A program made the translations under genes and the position numbers. Positions 7,595 to 17,000 of a stretch of 64,000 nucleotides of DNA are shown here, in pieces (position 1 is the stretch's first letter; each line of letters opens with the position of its first letter). A model generated the notes under the pieces. That model was not told the origin of the DNA. It worked only from the letters and a program-made list of their open reading frames with translations, and did not search any database. The stretch is taken from positions 248,001 to 312,000 of the forward strand of contig JAUMBQ010000005.1 of the NCBI GenBank assembly GCA_032119595.1, written 5' to 3'. Source of the stretch: JAGIBJ01 sp032119595 (GTDB taxonomy: Bacteria > Actinomycetota > Thermoleophilia > Solirubrobacterales > Solirubrobacteraceae).

Positions 7595-8434
7595 GTGATC
7601 AAGCACGTCGTCCTCGTGGCCCTGGCCGCCACACCGTTCCTGAGCTCGTGCGGAAGTGCAGGTCCGGACTCCGCACCGCTGGCAGTCGAGCGTCTCTCGG
7701 GCGACCAGGCGCAGCCTAAGCCGGCGGTGGCGCCCGGCACGCTCTCGCGGATCGCCGACAGCCCCAGCGCGCGACGCCGTATCGGCTACGTGAACGTCGC
7801 CGAGCTGGAGGCCATTGCTGACGGGCCGGACAGCCAGCGCGTGATGCGCCTGGTCCTCGGCTCCGGCGCCGTGCGTCTTGAGGGTGCGACCGGCCGTCCC
7901 ACCACCGCCACGCAGATCGGCGACGCGACCATCCTCGATGGCGAAACGCGAACCGTCGTCGGGGGCACGCCGGCACAGCGAAGCGCCCTGGAACAGACGG
8001 CCCCTCAGCCGAACGCCATCGAAGCGGAGACGCCCTCCGCGGTGCAGTCCTGTCTCGGTGACCCCGCCGCCCAAACCATCGTCGGGTCGGCCGTCCTCGG
8101 GAGCAAGTCCGCGATCGGCGTCAGCCTGATCGACACCGCCGACGCGCCGAGCGGCCCGAAGCTCCTGATCTGCGTTGCGCCGCACTTCTTCCGCGATCTC
8201 CATCGCGCCGAGGGACGACTCCAGCGCCTCTTCCCGTCCGACGGACCAGCCGACCGCCGACCCATCATCAGCGAACAGGAGATCGGCGAACGGGAGATCG
8301 TGGGAGCGTCGGTAGCGCTCGACCAGGTCGATCCGAAGCTCGTCGATGAACTCCTCCGCGGCGGACCGAGGCTCGTCGCCATCGGAGCCCCGGGTCCCGC
8401 GGGCGACGCTGGCGCCGACAGCGGCCCGCACTGA
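7595..8434 (+). CDS. Secreted lipoprotein, unknown function
   Basis: Starting from GTG at 7595, the 279-residue product begins VIKHVVLVALAATPFLSSCG, a signal peptide with the lipobox LSSC and a modifiable cysteine at about residue 19. The mature part has a Pro/Ala linker and then a globular domain with motifs such as RRIGYVNVAELEAIAD, YVNVAELEA and a single disulfide-capable pair (SCLGD and LLICVAPH). No family is recognised. The N-terminus suggests a surface-anchored protein that may bind a ligand or another envelope protein. Upstream in-frame ATG 7529 would bury the signal peptide, so it was rejected. The gene converges on the FMO-like gene with a 70-bp gap. Confidence 0.72.
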   Translation: MIKHVVLVALAATPFLSSCGSAGPDSAPLAVERLSGDQAQPKPAVAPGTLSRIADSPSARRRIGYVNVAELEAIADGPDSQRVMRLVLGSGAVRLEGATGRPTTATQIGDATILDGETRTVVGGTPAQRSALEQTAPQPNAIEAETPSAVQSCLGDPAAQTIVGSAVLGSKSAIGVSLIDTADAPSGPKLLICVAPHFFRDLHRAEGRLQRLFPSDGPADRRPIISEQEIGEREIVGASVALDQVDPKLVDELLRGGPRLVAIGAPGPAGDAGADSGPH

Positions 8435-8504
8435 CGCCGCGCCGAAAACCACTCTGGATCCCGTCGAGCGGGGTCGCCGTGGCCCGGTCCGCGATGACCC
8501 GCGG

Positions 8505-9827
8505 CTAGCGTTCCCGCGCTCGCCGCGCTCGAGCGAACCCGGCCCGGCGTTCCTTCTCGAGGGCTGCGAGGTAGTCGTATCCGTCGACCTGCAAGCGAAC
8601 GCGCCGCGCGGCGGGGAACCGCTCACGGCTGATGGCTTCTTCGAGGGCGATGGCGTCGCTGCGTTCCGCCGCGAGGGGCGGCTGGTAGTCGCCGCACAGG
8701 TGGTCGGCGATGAGGCGTCCCTGCGCTTCGGCGATCGGCATGGCGACCGTCCCGGCATCGATCAGGCCCGCGAACGCGAGGTCGGGGGCGTCTGGATGGA
8801 AGATCCTCGACAGGAGTGAGGGGCCAGCCCCGTCGCCTTGGAACGCCTCGGGTAGGAACGGATGCTCGACGTACCAGCCGGTGCAGAGCACGACGACGTC
8901 GACCTCGTCGATGCGGCCGTCGGTGTACTCAACGGCGCCTTCCAGGAGCCGCGCGATCGCCGGTCGGGTGGTGAGCTGCCCATGTGCGAGGTGGGAGAGC
9001 AACCGTCCAGAACGAAGTGGGTGGACCTCGCCGTAGCCGTGCCCCGGGTGAGCGATGCCATACGTCGCCAGCGGCCCGAGCTGCAGCGCGGCGGCGCGAG
9101 CGAACAGTGCCCGGCGGGCCTTCCACGACATCGGCACGGGCGGGCGGTATCGGTCGGCCGGCCGCCCGAAGAGGATCTCGGGGATGAACCAGGCGCCGCG
9201 GCGCATCGAGTGGATCGCGACATCGGCATGCTCGGCCGCATCGCAGGCCAGATCGACCGCGGACGTGCCGACGCCGACGACGACGACGCGCTTGCCCTCG
9301 AGGAGCGACGGCCCGCGGTAGTCGTGCACATGGACGATCTCGCCTTTGAACCCGGCGATCCCGGGCAGCGCCGGTTCAGGATGCCGTGGCCGACCGAACG
9401 GGCCGGTCGCCACGACGATCGCGTCCGCGTGGCGAACGCCGGACGATGTCTCGACGGTCCACGCGCCATCGGCGTCGCGTGCCGCCGAAGTCACGCGTGT
9501 GCCGAGCTCGATCCGGTCGCGAAGGTCGAACGTGTCGACGTAGGCCTCGCAGTATTCAGCGACCTGTTCCGCGCTTGGGAAGACGGGCAGGTGACGCGGC
9601 GCCGGGAAGTCGGCGTAGGCCAGTGCGTCGCGACTGGTCGCGCTGTGCAGCGTGCGGTAGGCGATCGGCCCGACCGATGGGTCGGCGTTTCCCCACCGGC
9701 CCCCGACGCGCGGTGCGGCGTCGACCGCGTGAGCGTCGAGCCCTCGATCGCGGAGCGTCTTGAGGGCGGCGATGCCGGCAGAGCCTGCGCCGATCACGAG
9801 GACGCTGGGACGTGTCGGTGGCGTCAC
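8505..9827 (-). CDS. Flavin-containing monooxygenase-like FAD/NAD(P)H oxidoreductase
   Basis: The 440-residue protein has two Rossmann motifs: GAGSAG near residue 13 for FAD and GVGTSA near residue 183 for NADP. Between them FKGEIVHVHDY (about 161-171) matches the FxGxxxHxxxY fingerprint of class B flavoprotein monooxygenases (FMO/Baeyer-Villiger type). VVLCTGWYVEHPFLPE corresponds to the ATG-containing motif near the C-terminus. These enzymes oxygenate soft nucleophiles or ketones using NADPH and O2; the substrate here is unknown. The extreme C-terminus is Arg-rich (FARARRARER). The gene is divergent from the alkaline phosphatase gene with about 208 bp between starts and has no linked pathway genes. 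Confidence 0.85.
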   Translation of the reverse strand: MTPPTRPSVLVIGAGSAGIAALKTLRDRGLDAHAVDAAPRVGGRWGNADPSVGPIAYRTLHSATSRDALAYADFPAPRHLPVFPSAEQVAEYCEAYVDTFDLRDRIELGTRVTSAARDADGAWTVETSSGVRHADAIVVATGPFGRPRHPEPALPGIAGFKGEIVHVHDYRGPSLLEGKRVVVVGVGTSAVDLACDAAEHADVAIHSMRRGAWFIPEILFGRPADRYRPPVPMSWKARRALFARAAALQLGPLATYGIAHPGHGYGEVHPLRSGRLLSHLAHGQLTTRPAIARLLEGAVEYTDGRIDEVDVVVLCTGWYVEHPFLPEAFQGDGAGPSLLSRIFHPDAPDLAFAGLIDAGTVAMPIAEAQGRLIADHLCGDYQPPLAAERSDAIALEEAISRERFPAARRVRLQVDGYDYLAALEKERRAGFARARRARER

Positions 9828-10035
9828 GCCCCCAGCCTACCGCCGCTCCCCCCGACCGCCTCGCGCCACCGCGACGTTGCCGCTTGGCTCCCCGTCCGCG
9901 AGCCGGACCGCGGACGGACCCCGTCGCAGGACCGGTTCCCAGGAAGGACACGAGTCCCTCACACGAGGGTCACAAGCAGGCACTGCTCGCGGTCGAGACT
10001 CCGGCCGGTCCCCCCGACCATCTTCCAGGAGAACC

Positions 10036-11928
10036 ATGAAGTCCAAGAAGCTCCAGGTGTTGGCGCTCACCGCCACCGCCGTGGCAGCGACGGCCGGCCT
10101 CGCCGTCGCCGCCACGTCCGACGACGACTACTCAGCCGCGCTCGCCGCCAAGATCGACCCGTCCGTCCCGAAGAACGTGATCCTGATCGTCGGCGACGGC
10201 ATGGGCGACTCCGAGGTCACCTCGGCTCGTTACTACGGCAAGGGCGCCGCTGGCCGTCTCAACATGGACCGCCTGCCCTTCCGCGGCAGCTCCATCCACT
10301 ACGTGCTCAGCGCAGGCCCCGGCCCCAACTACGCGCCGAACTACACCGGTGACTCGGCTCCGACGGCCGTTGCTTGGTCCACAGGCAAGCGCACGATCGA
10401 CGGTCGCCTCGCCCAGGGCCCCTCGACCGCGGGCAACGTCCCCGGCACCAACGCCGGCTACAAGACCTACATGGAGATCGCGAAGGAGAACGGCAAGGCG
10501 ACGGGCAACGTTTCCACTGCCGAGATCACCGACGCGACGCCGGCTGGTCCGAGCGCCCACATCTCCCAGCGCGCCTGCCAGGGCCCGGCCGACACGCGCA
10601 CGACGTGCCCGACCGAAGCCAAGACGGCCGGCGGCCTCGGCTCCGTGGCCGAGCAGACCATCGACACGAACTACGACGTGATCCTGGGTGGCGGCAAGAG
10701 CCGTTGGACGCAGACCCTCGCGGCAGGCGGCGCCGACACGGTGCTCACCTACGCGACGGCCAAGGGCTACACGCAGCAGCCCACCGACAAGGCCGGGCTC
10801 GCCGGCATCACGTCGCTCGCAGGCGGCAAGGTGCTGGGGCTGTTCAACAACAGCAACATGACGACCGACTACAAGCCGCTGTACGCACGCACGGACGCGT
10901 ACCTCACGGCGAACGCGGCGACGCTCGACCCGAAGACCCAGGGCGGCAGCGCAACGACGCGCTGCGAGGAGCTGCGCGAGCCGACCACCAACGAGCCGTC
11001 GCTTGCTGAACTCACGAAGAAGGCCATTGCCCTCCTCGATGACGACGCTGACGGCTTCACGCTGCAGGTCGAGGGTGCCTCGATCGACAAGCGCGACCAC
11101 GCTGCCGACGTGTGCGGCCAGATCGGCGAGATGCTCGCACTCGACGAAGCCATCGGCGTCGCGCAGACGTTCCAGAAGGCGCACCCGGACACGCTCATCA
11201 TCGTGACGGCCGACCACTCGCACTCCTCGCAGATCGTGAACGCGGCCAGCAAGCCGGCCACGGGCTCGGCGTACGCGACGGTCCAGACCGTCGACGGCGC
11301 GCCGATGCGCATCGTCTACGGCACGGCCGACACGGGCAACGGCGCAACGACGAGCGGCTCCCAGTCGCACACCGGCGCGCAGGTGCCGCTGTGGGCGTCC
11401 GGACCGCAGGCCGCCAACGTGCAGGGCACGCTTGACCAGACCGACATCTTCAGCATCCTGAACGGCAAGACGCCGAGCAAGATCGCTGGCGGCGGCACGC
11501 CCGGCAAGGACGGCCTCGACGGTACGCCCGGCACTCCCGGCACGCCCGGTCCCGCTGGTACCGCTGGCCCCGCCGGCGCTGCCGGTGCGGCGGGTTCCAA
11601 CGGCGCTGCAGGCTCCAACGGCGCTCCGGGTGCTGCCGGCTCCGCTGGCCCGGCCGGGTCCGCTGGCCCGGCCGGCGCTGCTGGCCCGGCCGGCCGCGAC
11701 GCGGAAGTCACCTGCAAGGTGCAGGGCAGCAAGACGGTCAAGTGCACCGTGTCGTACGGCGCGACGAGCAGCAAGTCCGCTGCCCGCCTCGTCAAGAACG
11801 GCAAGACGGTCGCTCGCGGCACCGTGTCCAAGAAGGGCGCGCTGACCCTCAAGGCCACCAAGCGCCTGACCAAGGGCACCTACACGCTGATCGCTCGCGG
11901 TCAGTCGACCAAGCTCAAGCTCGGCTAA
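10036..11928 (+). CDS. Secreted alkaline phosphatase with collagen-like C-terminal region
   Basis: The 630-residue protein has a Sec-type signal peptide (MKSKKLQVLALTATAVAATA, cleavage near residue 26) and a PhoA-family alkaline phosphatase domain. The first metal site is in VILIVGDGMGDSE, the phosphorylated serine is S107 in GDSAPTAVAWSTG, and later metal ligands lie in TADHSHS and SQSHTGAQVPLWA. At about residues 487-555 it has a run of Gly-X-Y collagen-like triplets (GPAGTAGPAGAAG), followed by an Ig-like or beta domain of about 75 residues (KVQGSKTVKCTVSYG). A clear AGGAGA ribosome-binding site precedes the ATG. It probably releases phosphate outside the cell, with the collagen stalk extending the enzyme or trimerising it. 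A strong terminator follows. Confidence 0.92.
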   Translation: MKSKKLQVLALTATAVAATAGLAVAATSDDDYSAALAAKIDPSVPKNVILIVGDGMGDSEVTSARYYGKGAAGRLNMDRLPFRGSSIHYVLSAGPGPNYAPNYTGDSAPTAVAWSTGKRTIDGRLAQGPSTAGNVPGTNAGYKTYMEIAKENGKATGNVSTAEITDATPAGPSAHISQRACQGPADTRTTCPTEAKTAGGLGSVAEQTIDTNYDVILGGGKSRWTQTLAAGGADTVLTYATAKGYTQQPTDKAGLAGITSLAGGKVLGLFNNSNMTTDYKPLYARTDAYLTANAATLDPKTQGGSATTRCEELREPTTNEPSLAELTKKAIALLDDDADGFTLQVEGASIDKRDHAADVCGQIGEMLALDEAIGVAQTFQKAHPDTLIIVTADHSHSSQIVNAASKPATGSAYATVQTVDGAPMRIVYGTADTGNGATTSGSQSHTGAQVPLWASGPQAANVQGTLDQTDIFSILNGKTPSKIAGGGTPGKDGLDGTPGTPGTPGPAGTAGPAGAAGAAGSNGAAGSNGAPGAAGSAGPAGSAGPAGAAGPAGRDAEVTCKVQGSKTVKCTVSYGATSSKSAARLVKNGKTVARGTVSKKGALTLKATKRLTKGTYTLIARGQSTKLKLG

Positions 11929-12010
11929 CGCCAGCTGAACAAGCCTGCGCGGCTACGCACACCCGCGCAGCACGCGGTGCTCCTTGAAAGCACCGCCTGC
12001 CAAACAAGGA

Positions 12011-12044
12011 GGGCCCCGGCAAACGCCGGGGCCCTTCTTGGTTT
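12011..12044 (+). terminator. Rho-independent terminator after alkaline phosphatase
   Basis: A perfect 10-bp G/C stem (12011-12020 with 12025-12034) with an AAAC loop is followed by TTCTTGGTTT. It lies 83 nt beyond the phosphatase stop and well before the next start, as expected for transcription termination. Confidence 0.9.
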
Positions 12045-12119
12045 CTGGCCACCGCGGTATCGTGCGATTCTGGCGCGTTCGCACTGTGCGCTTCGTCTCA
12101 ATTCGACCACCATCGAACC

Positions 12120-12521
12120 ATGCGGGTCTACCACCACTATCCGGCCGACGAGTCCACGCCTGAGCGTTGGAAGGTCACCGAGTCCGATCCTGAGGTTGCC
12201 AAGGCTCAGGAGGAGCGCTTCGCGGCGTTCGTGAAGGCCAGCCTCGACGAGCTTCCGGAACCGTTCCTCCGCGCCCTGGACGAGTGCCCCGTGGTGATCT
12301 CCGACGACGGCGCCAAGTTCAGCGCGTACGGCCTCTACGTGGGCGCCACGATCGCCCGCAAGGACTGGAACGCCCAGATCTTCGTGTACCGAGACACGCT
12401 CCTGCGCGACTTCGGCCACGACCCCGTGCTCCTCGCCCACCAGGTCCGCCGAGTCGTCCGCCACGAACTCGGACACCACCTCGGCTTCGACGAGCGAGGC
12501 GTAGAGGCCCTAGGCCTCTAA
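12120..12521 (+). CDS. Minimal zincin metallopeptidase-family protein
   Basis: The 133-residue protein ends with HELGHHLGFDE, the HExxHxxGxxD/E zinc-binding motif of the short zincin family (Pfam Zincin_1, DUF1025), common in actinobacteria. The size is typical. Upstream, FRALDECPVVISDDG and FVYRDTLLRDFGHDPVLL resemble family members. A soluble intracellular metallopeptidase is likely, but no substrate is known for the family. The start is the ATG at 12120, and no signal peptide is present. It converges on gltD with only 23 bp between the stop codons. Confidence 0.9.
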   Translation: MRVYHHYPADESTPERWKVTESDPEVAKAQEERFAAFVKASLDELPEPFLRALDECPVVISDDGAKFSAYGLYVGATIARKDWNAQIFVYRDTLLRDFGHDPVLLAHQVRRVVRHELGHHLGFDERGVEALGL

Positions 12522-12544
12522 CCCCGCTCGCCGCAGTTCTACGT

Positions 12545-14020
12545 TTAGACGCTCAGGGCGTCAGCAACGTCTTTGGCACGGGCACCGAGGTACCGGTCGG
12601 CCATGTTCGCAGCACGACGACCTTCGTTGATCGCCCAGACGATGAGCGACTGGCCGCGGCGGCAGTCGCCGGCCGCGAAGACGCCGTCGACCGACGAGGT
12701 GTAGGGCTTGACGGACTTCACGTTGCCGCGAGCGTCCTTCTCGACGCCGATCGCGTCAAGCAGCTCCTGCTCGGGATGGAGGAAGCCCATGGCGAGGAGG
12801 ACGAGGTCGGCTTCGATCTCGAACTCAGTGCCTTCGACGGGCGCGAACGGCGGGGCGTCGGCGGCGTGGGAAACCTTGAGGCGCTTCACAACGCCGTTCT
12901 CACCCTCGAACGCGGTGGTGATGACCGAGAAGTCCTGCTCGCCCTTGTCGAGCGCGTCGAGCTCTTCTTTGGCGTACGACTTGCGGTACTTGGCAGGCCA
13001 GAGCGGCCACGGGGTGCGGTCGTCCGGGCGGTTGGCCGGGGGCTCAGGCAGCAGCTCGAGCTGCACCACCGAGACGGCGCCTTCACGGAGCGAGTTGGCG
13101 ACGCAGTCGGCGCCGGTGTCGCCGCCGCCGATAACGACGACCTTCTTGCCCTTGGCGGTGATGCCGCCGTCGGGCGGAATGATGCCCTGCGTCTCGGGAC
13201 CGAACTCACGCGAGACGCGACGGTTGCGCTCGTAGAGGAACTCCATGGCGAAGTGCACGCCTTCGAGGTCGCGGCCCGGGACCGGCAGGTCACGCGGGAC
13301 GCGGGAACCGGTCGCGAGGATGACGGCTTCGAACTCGTCGCGGAGTTCTTCGACGGTGACGTCGGTACCGACGTCGATGCCGACCCGCAGCTCGACGCCC
13401 TCAGCGAGAAGCTGCTCCATGCGGCGCTCGATGACGGTCTTCTCGATCTTGAAGTCCGGGACGCCGAAGCGCATCAGGCCACCAGCCGACTCGTCGCGCT
13501 CGAAGAGCGTGACGGTGTGACCCATGCGGCGCAGCTGCTGAGCAGCAGCCATGCCGGCCGGGCCGGCGCCGACGACGGCGACCTTGTGGCCCGTCTCATG
13601 CTCGGGCGGCAGCGGCTTGACGTAGCCCTCGGCGAACGCGCGGTCGATGATCGCGAGCTCGATCTGCTTGATCGTGACGTTGTTGCCCTCGTTGATCTCC
13701 AGGACGCACGCCGCCTCGCACGGAGCGGGGCACAGACGACCGGTGAACTCCGGGAAGTTGTTGGTCGCGTGGAGCTGGACGATCGCGTCCTGCCACCGGT
13801 CGCGGTAGACGAGGTCGTTCCAGTCCGGGATCAGGTTGCCCAGCGGGCAGCCGTTATGACAGAACGGCACGCCACAGTCCATGCAGCGCGCGCCCTGCTG
13901 CGAGATCTCGGCGTCCGGGAGACGGTCGATGAACTCGTGCACGTGGTTCACGCGCTGCTTGGGGTCATCAAACCCGCTGTTGTGCTTCTCGATGCGAAGG
14001 AAGCCGCCCAGTTCACCCAT
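12545..14020 (-). CDS. gltD: Glutamate synthase small subunit
   Basis: The 491-residue protein is the NADPH-dependent beta subunit of glutamate synthase, which feeds electrons through FAD and Fe-S clusters to GltB for making glutamate from glutamine and 2-oxoglutarate. The N-terminal cysteine clusters CMDCGVPFCHNGCPLGN and CPAPCEAAC hold the Fe-S centres. GAGPAG near residue 153 binds FAD and GGGDTGAD near residue 289 binds NADPH. Its ATG overlaps the gltB TAA stop by one base (TAATG), so translation is coupled. Length and domain order match the family throughout, with no truncation. Confidence 0.97.
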   Translation of the reverse strand: MGELGGFLRIEKHNSGFDDPKQRVNHVHEFIDRLPDAEISQQGARCMDCGVPFCHNGCPLGNLIPDWNDLVYRDRWQDAIVQLHATNNFPEFTGRLCPAPCEAACVLEINEGNNVTIKQIELAIIDRAFAEGYVKPLPPEHETGHKVAVVGAGPAGMAAAQQLRRMGHTVTLFERDESAGGLMRFGVPDFKIEKTVIERRMEQLLAEGVELRVGIDVGTDVTVEELRDEFEAVILATGSRVPRDLPVPGRDLEGVHFAMEFLYERNRRVSREFGPETQGIIPPDGGITAKGKKVVVIGGGDTGADCVANSLREGAVSVVQLELLPEPPANRPDDRTPWPLWPAKYRKSYAKEELDALDKGEQDFSVITTAFEGENGVVKRLKVSHAADAPPFAPVEGTEFEIEADLVLLAMGFLHPEQELLDAIGVEKDARGNVKSVKPYTSSVDGVFAAGDCRRGQSLIVWAINEGRRAANMADRYLGARAKDVADALSV

Positions 14021-17000
14021 TAGGCCGTGCCTCCGGTGGTCCCGGCCGCCGCGGCTCGCTCGGCGAGCACCCGCTTGAAATCGGTCGGGAAGATCTTCAC
14101 GAAATCGGACACCGCTTCGTCGAAACGGCTCAGGATCCCCTCGGCCAGGGTGGAGCCCGTGCGCTGCACATGCTCCTCGAGCAGCGCGCGCAGCTCGTCC
14201 TGGTCCTCGGAGGTCAGCTCTTCGAGCTGGTCGGTCATGGTCGTGTTGACCCGGGCGTCGAACGTGCCGCTCGGGTCGTAGACGAACGCGAGGCCACCGC
14301 TCATGCCGGCGGCGAAGTTGCGCCCCGTCTCACCGAGCACCACGACGCGGCCGCCGGTCATGTACTCACAGCCATGGTCGCCCACGCCCTCGACGACCGC
14401 GCTGGCCCCCGAGTTGCGCACCGCGAACCGCTCGCCGGCCTTGCCGCGGATAAACGCGCGACCCTCGGTCGCGCCGTAGAGCACCGTGTTCCCGGCGATG
14501 ACGTTGTCCTCGGCGACGTAGGTGGCGTCCTCAGGCGGACGCACCGACAGCACGCCGCCGGAGAGGCCCTTGCCGACGTAATCGTTGGCGTCGCCCTCCA
14601 GGGAGAACGTGACGCCGTGCGCGAGCCAGCCGCCGAACGACTGCCCGGCCGAGCCGGTGAAGTTCACCTGAATGGTGTTGTCCGGGAGCCCTGCCTGCCC
14701 GTAGCGCGCGGCCACGTGGCTGGAGAGGATGCCGCCCGAGCAGCGGTCGACGTTGCGGATCGGCTGCGTGAGCGTGACCCGTTCGCCGGCGTTGATCGCA
14801 TCCTGGGCCTGCTCGACGAGCCCCCAGTCGAGGTGATCGCCAAGCACGGCCGGCGGCGCTTCGATGCGGAAGCGCGGAGCCTCTGGATCGACGTCGTTCG
14901 GGAACGCCAGGAGGTGCGTGAGGTCGAGACCGCTCGCCTTCCAATGCGTGATCGCGTCGTCGGCGGCCAGCAGCTCGGTGCGGCCGATCATCTCGTCGAC
15001 CTTGCGGATGCCCAGCGAGGCCATGATGCCGCGCAGCTCCTCCGCAACGAAGAAGAAGAAGTTGACGACGTGCTCGGGCTCGCCCTTGAAACGCTCGCGC
15101 AGGACCGGGTCCTGCGTGGCGATGCCCACCGGGCAGGTGTTCAGGTGGCAGGCGCGCATCATGATGCAGCCCGTCGCGATCAGCGGAGCCGTTGAGAAGC
15201 CGAACTCGTCGGCGCCCAGGATGGCAGCGACGGCGACGTCGCGACCGGTCTTGAGCTGACCGTCGGTCTGGACCGTGATGCGGCGACGCAGATCGTTCTT
15301 GAGCAGCGTCTGCTGGGTCTCGGCGAGGCCGATCTCCCACGGAACGCCGGCCGAGTAGACCGACGAAAGCGGCGAAGCGCCGGTGCCTCCGTCGTGCCCG
15401 GCGATCAGCACGTGATCGGCGTTGGCCTTCGCCACACCGGCGGCGACGGTACCGACGCCGACTTCGGACACGAGCTTCACCGAGACCGACGCGCCCGGGT
15501 TCGCGCAGCGCAGGTCGTAGATGAGCTGCTTGAGGTCCTCGATCGAGTAGATGTCGTGGTGCGGCGGCGGCGAGATGAGGCCGACGCCCGGCGTGGAGTG
15601 CCGGATCTTGCCGATGTACTCGTCGACCTTGTGGCCGGGCAGCTGGCCGCCCTCACCGGGCTTGGCACCCTGCGCCATCTTGATCTGGAGCTGGTCGGCG
15701 TTGACGAGGTACTCGATCGTGACGCCGAAGCGGCCCGAGGCGATCTGCTTGATCGCGGAGCGGCGCGTGTCGCCGTTGGCCTCCGGCTTGAAGCGGATCG
15801 GGTCCTCCCCGCCCTCGCCGGTGTTCGACTTGCCGCCGAGGCGGTTCATCGCGACGGCGAGGTTCTCGTGCGCCTCACGCGAGATCGACCCGAGCGACAT
15901 GGCGCCGGTGGCGAACCGCTTGACGATCTCCACGGCCGGCTCGACCTCGGAAAGGTCGATCGCCGTGCGACCCTCGTGGTTGAACTTCAGGAGGCCGCGA
16001 AGGAACCCAGCACGGTTGCTCTCCTCGTTGACTTCCTTGGCGTACTTGTCGTACGTGTCCTGGGAGTTGCCGCCGCGGCCGCGGACTGCATGCTGGAGCA
16101 GCGCGATCGACTCGGGGCCCCACGCATGCTTCTCGCCGTCGCGCCGCCAGGAGTAGATGCCGCCGACTGGAAGGAGGTCGTCTTCCAGGGTCGGGAAGGC
16201 CGTCTGGTGGCGAGCCAGCGTCTCGGTCGCGATGACATCGAGGCCGATGCCACCCAGGCGCGAGGCCGCACCGGTGAGGTACTCGTCGACGAGTTCCTTC
16301 GAGAGGCCGATCGCCTCGAAGATTTGCGCGCCGGTGTAGGACTGGATCGTGGCGATGCCGATCTTGGAGATCGTCTTCATCAGCCCCTTGCCGATCGCCT
16401 TGACGACGTGCTTCTGGGCCGTCGCCGCGTCGAGGTCACCCGGGATCCGGCCTTCGGCCAGGAGCTTGTCGACGGTGTCGAACAGCAGGTACGGGTTGAT
16501 CGCGTTGCAGCCGAAGCCAAGCAGCACCGCCATGTGGTGCACCTCACGCGGCTCACCGGACTCGAGCACGAGCCCAGCCTGCAGGCGCGTGCCCTCGCGG
16601 ACGAGGTGGTGATGCACGCCGGACACGGCGAGCAGCGCCGGCACCGGAGCGCGCTCTTCGCTCACCCCCGTGTCGGAGAGGATCAGGACGGTCGCACCGG
16701 CAGCCAGCGCGGCGTCGGCCTCGGCAAAGAGCTCGGTGAGACGGTCACGCAGGCCCTGCTCGCCGCCGCTACGCGGGAAGGTCGCGTCGAGCGTGCGGGC
16801 TTTGAGGAGCCCGTGATCGATGTGGCGCACGGCCTCGAGCTCGTGGTTGCGCAGGATCGGCTGATCCAGGCGGAGCTGGTGAGCGTGATCGGGGTCTTCG
16901 TCGAGCAGGTTGCCTTCGGACCCGAGCTGGGTCGTGAGGCTCATCACGACCTCCTCGCGGATCGGGTCGATCGGCGGGTTCGTGACCTGCGCGAAGAGCT

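Noticed and set aside
9760..10035. Longer N-terminus for the alkaline phosphatase
   Set aside because: The frame is open upstream, but the ATG at 10036 has an AGGAGA site and starts a proper signal peptide.
12284..14023. 579-codon plus-strand frame opposite gltD
   Set aside because: It is an antisense shadow of gltD with no recognisable domain and Arg/Glu/Asp-biased composition.
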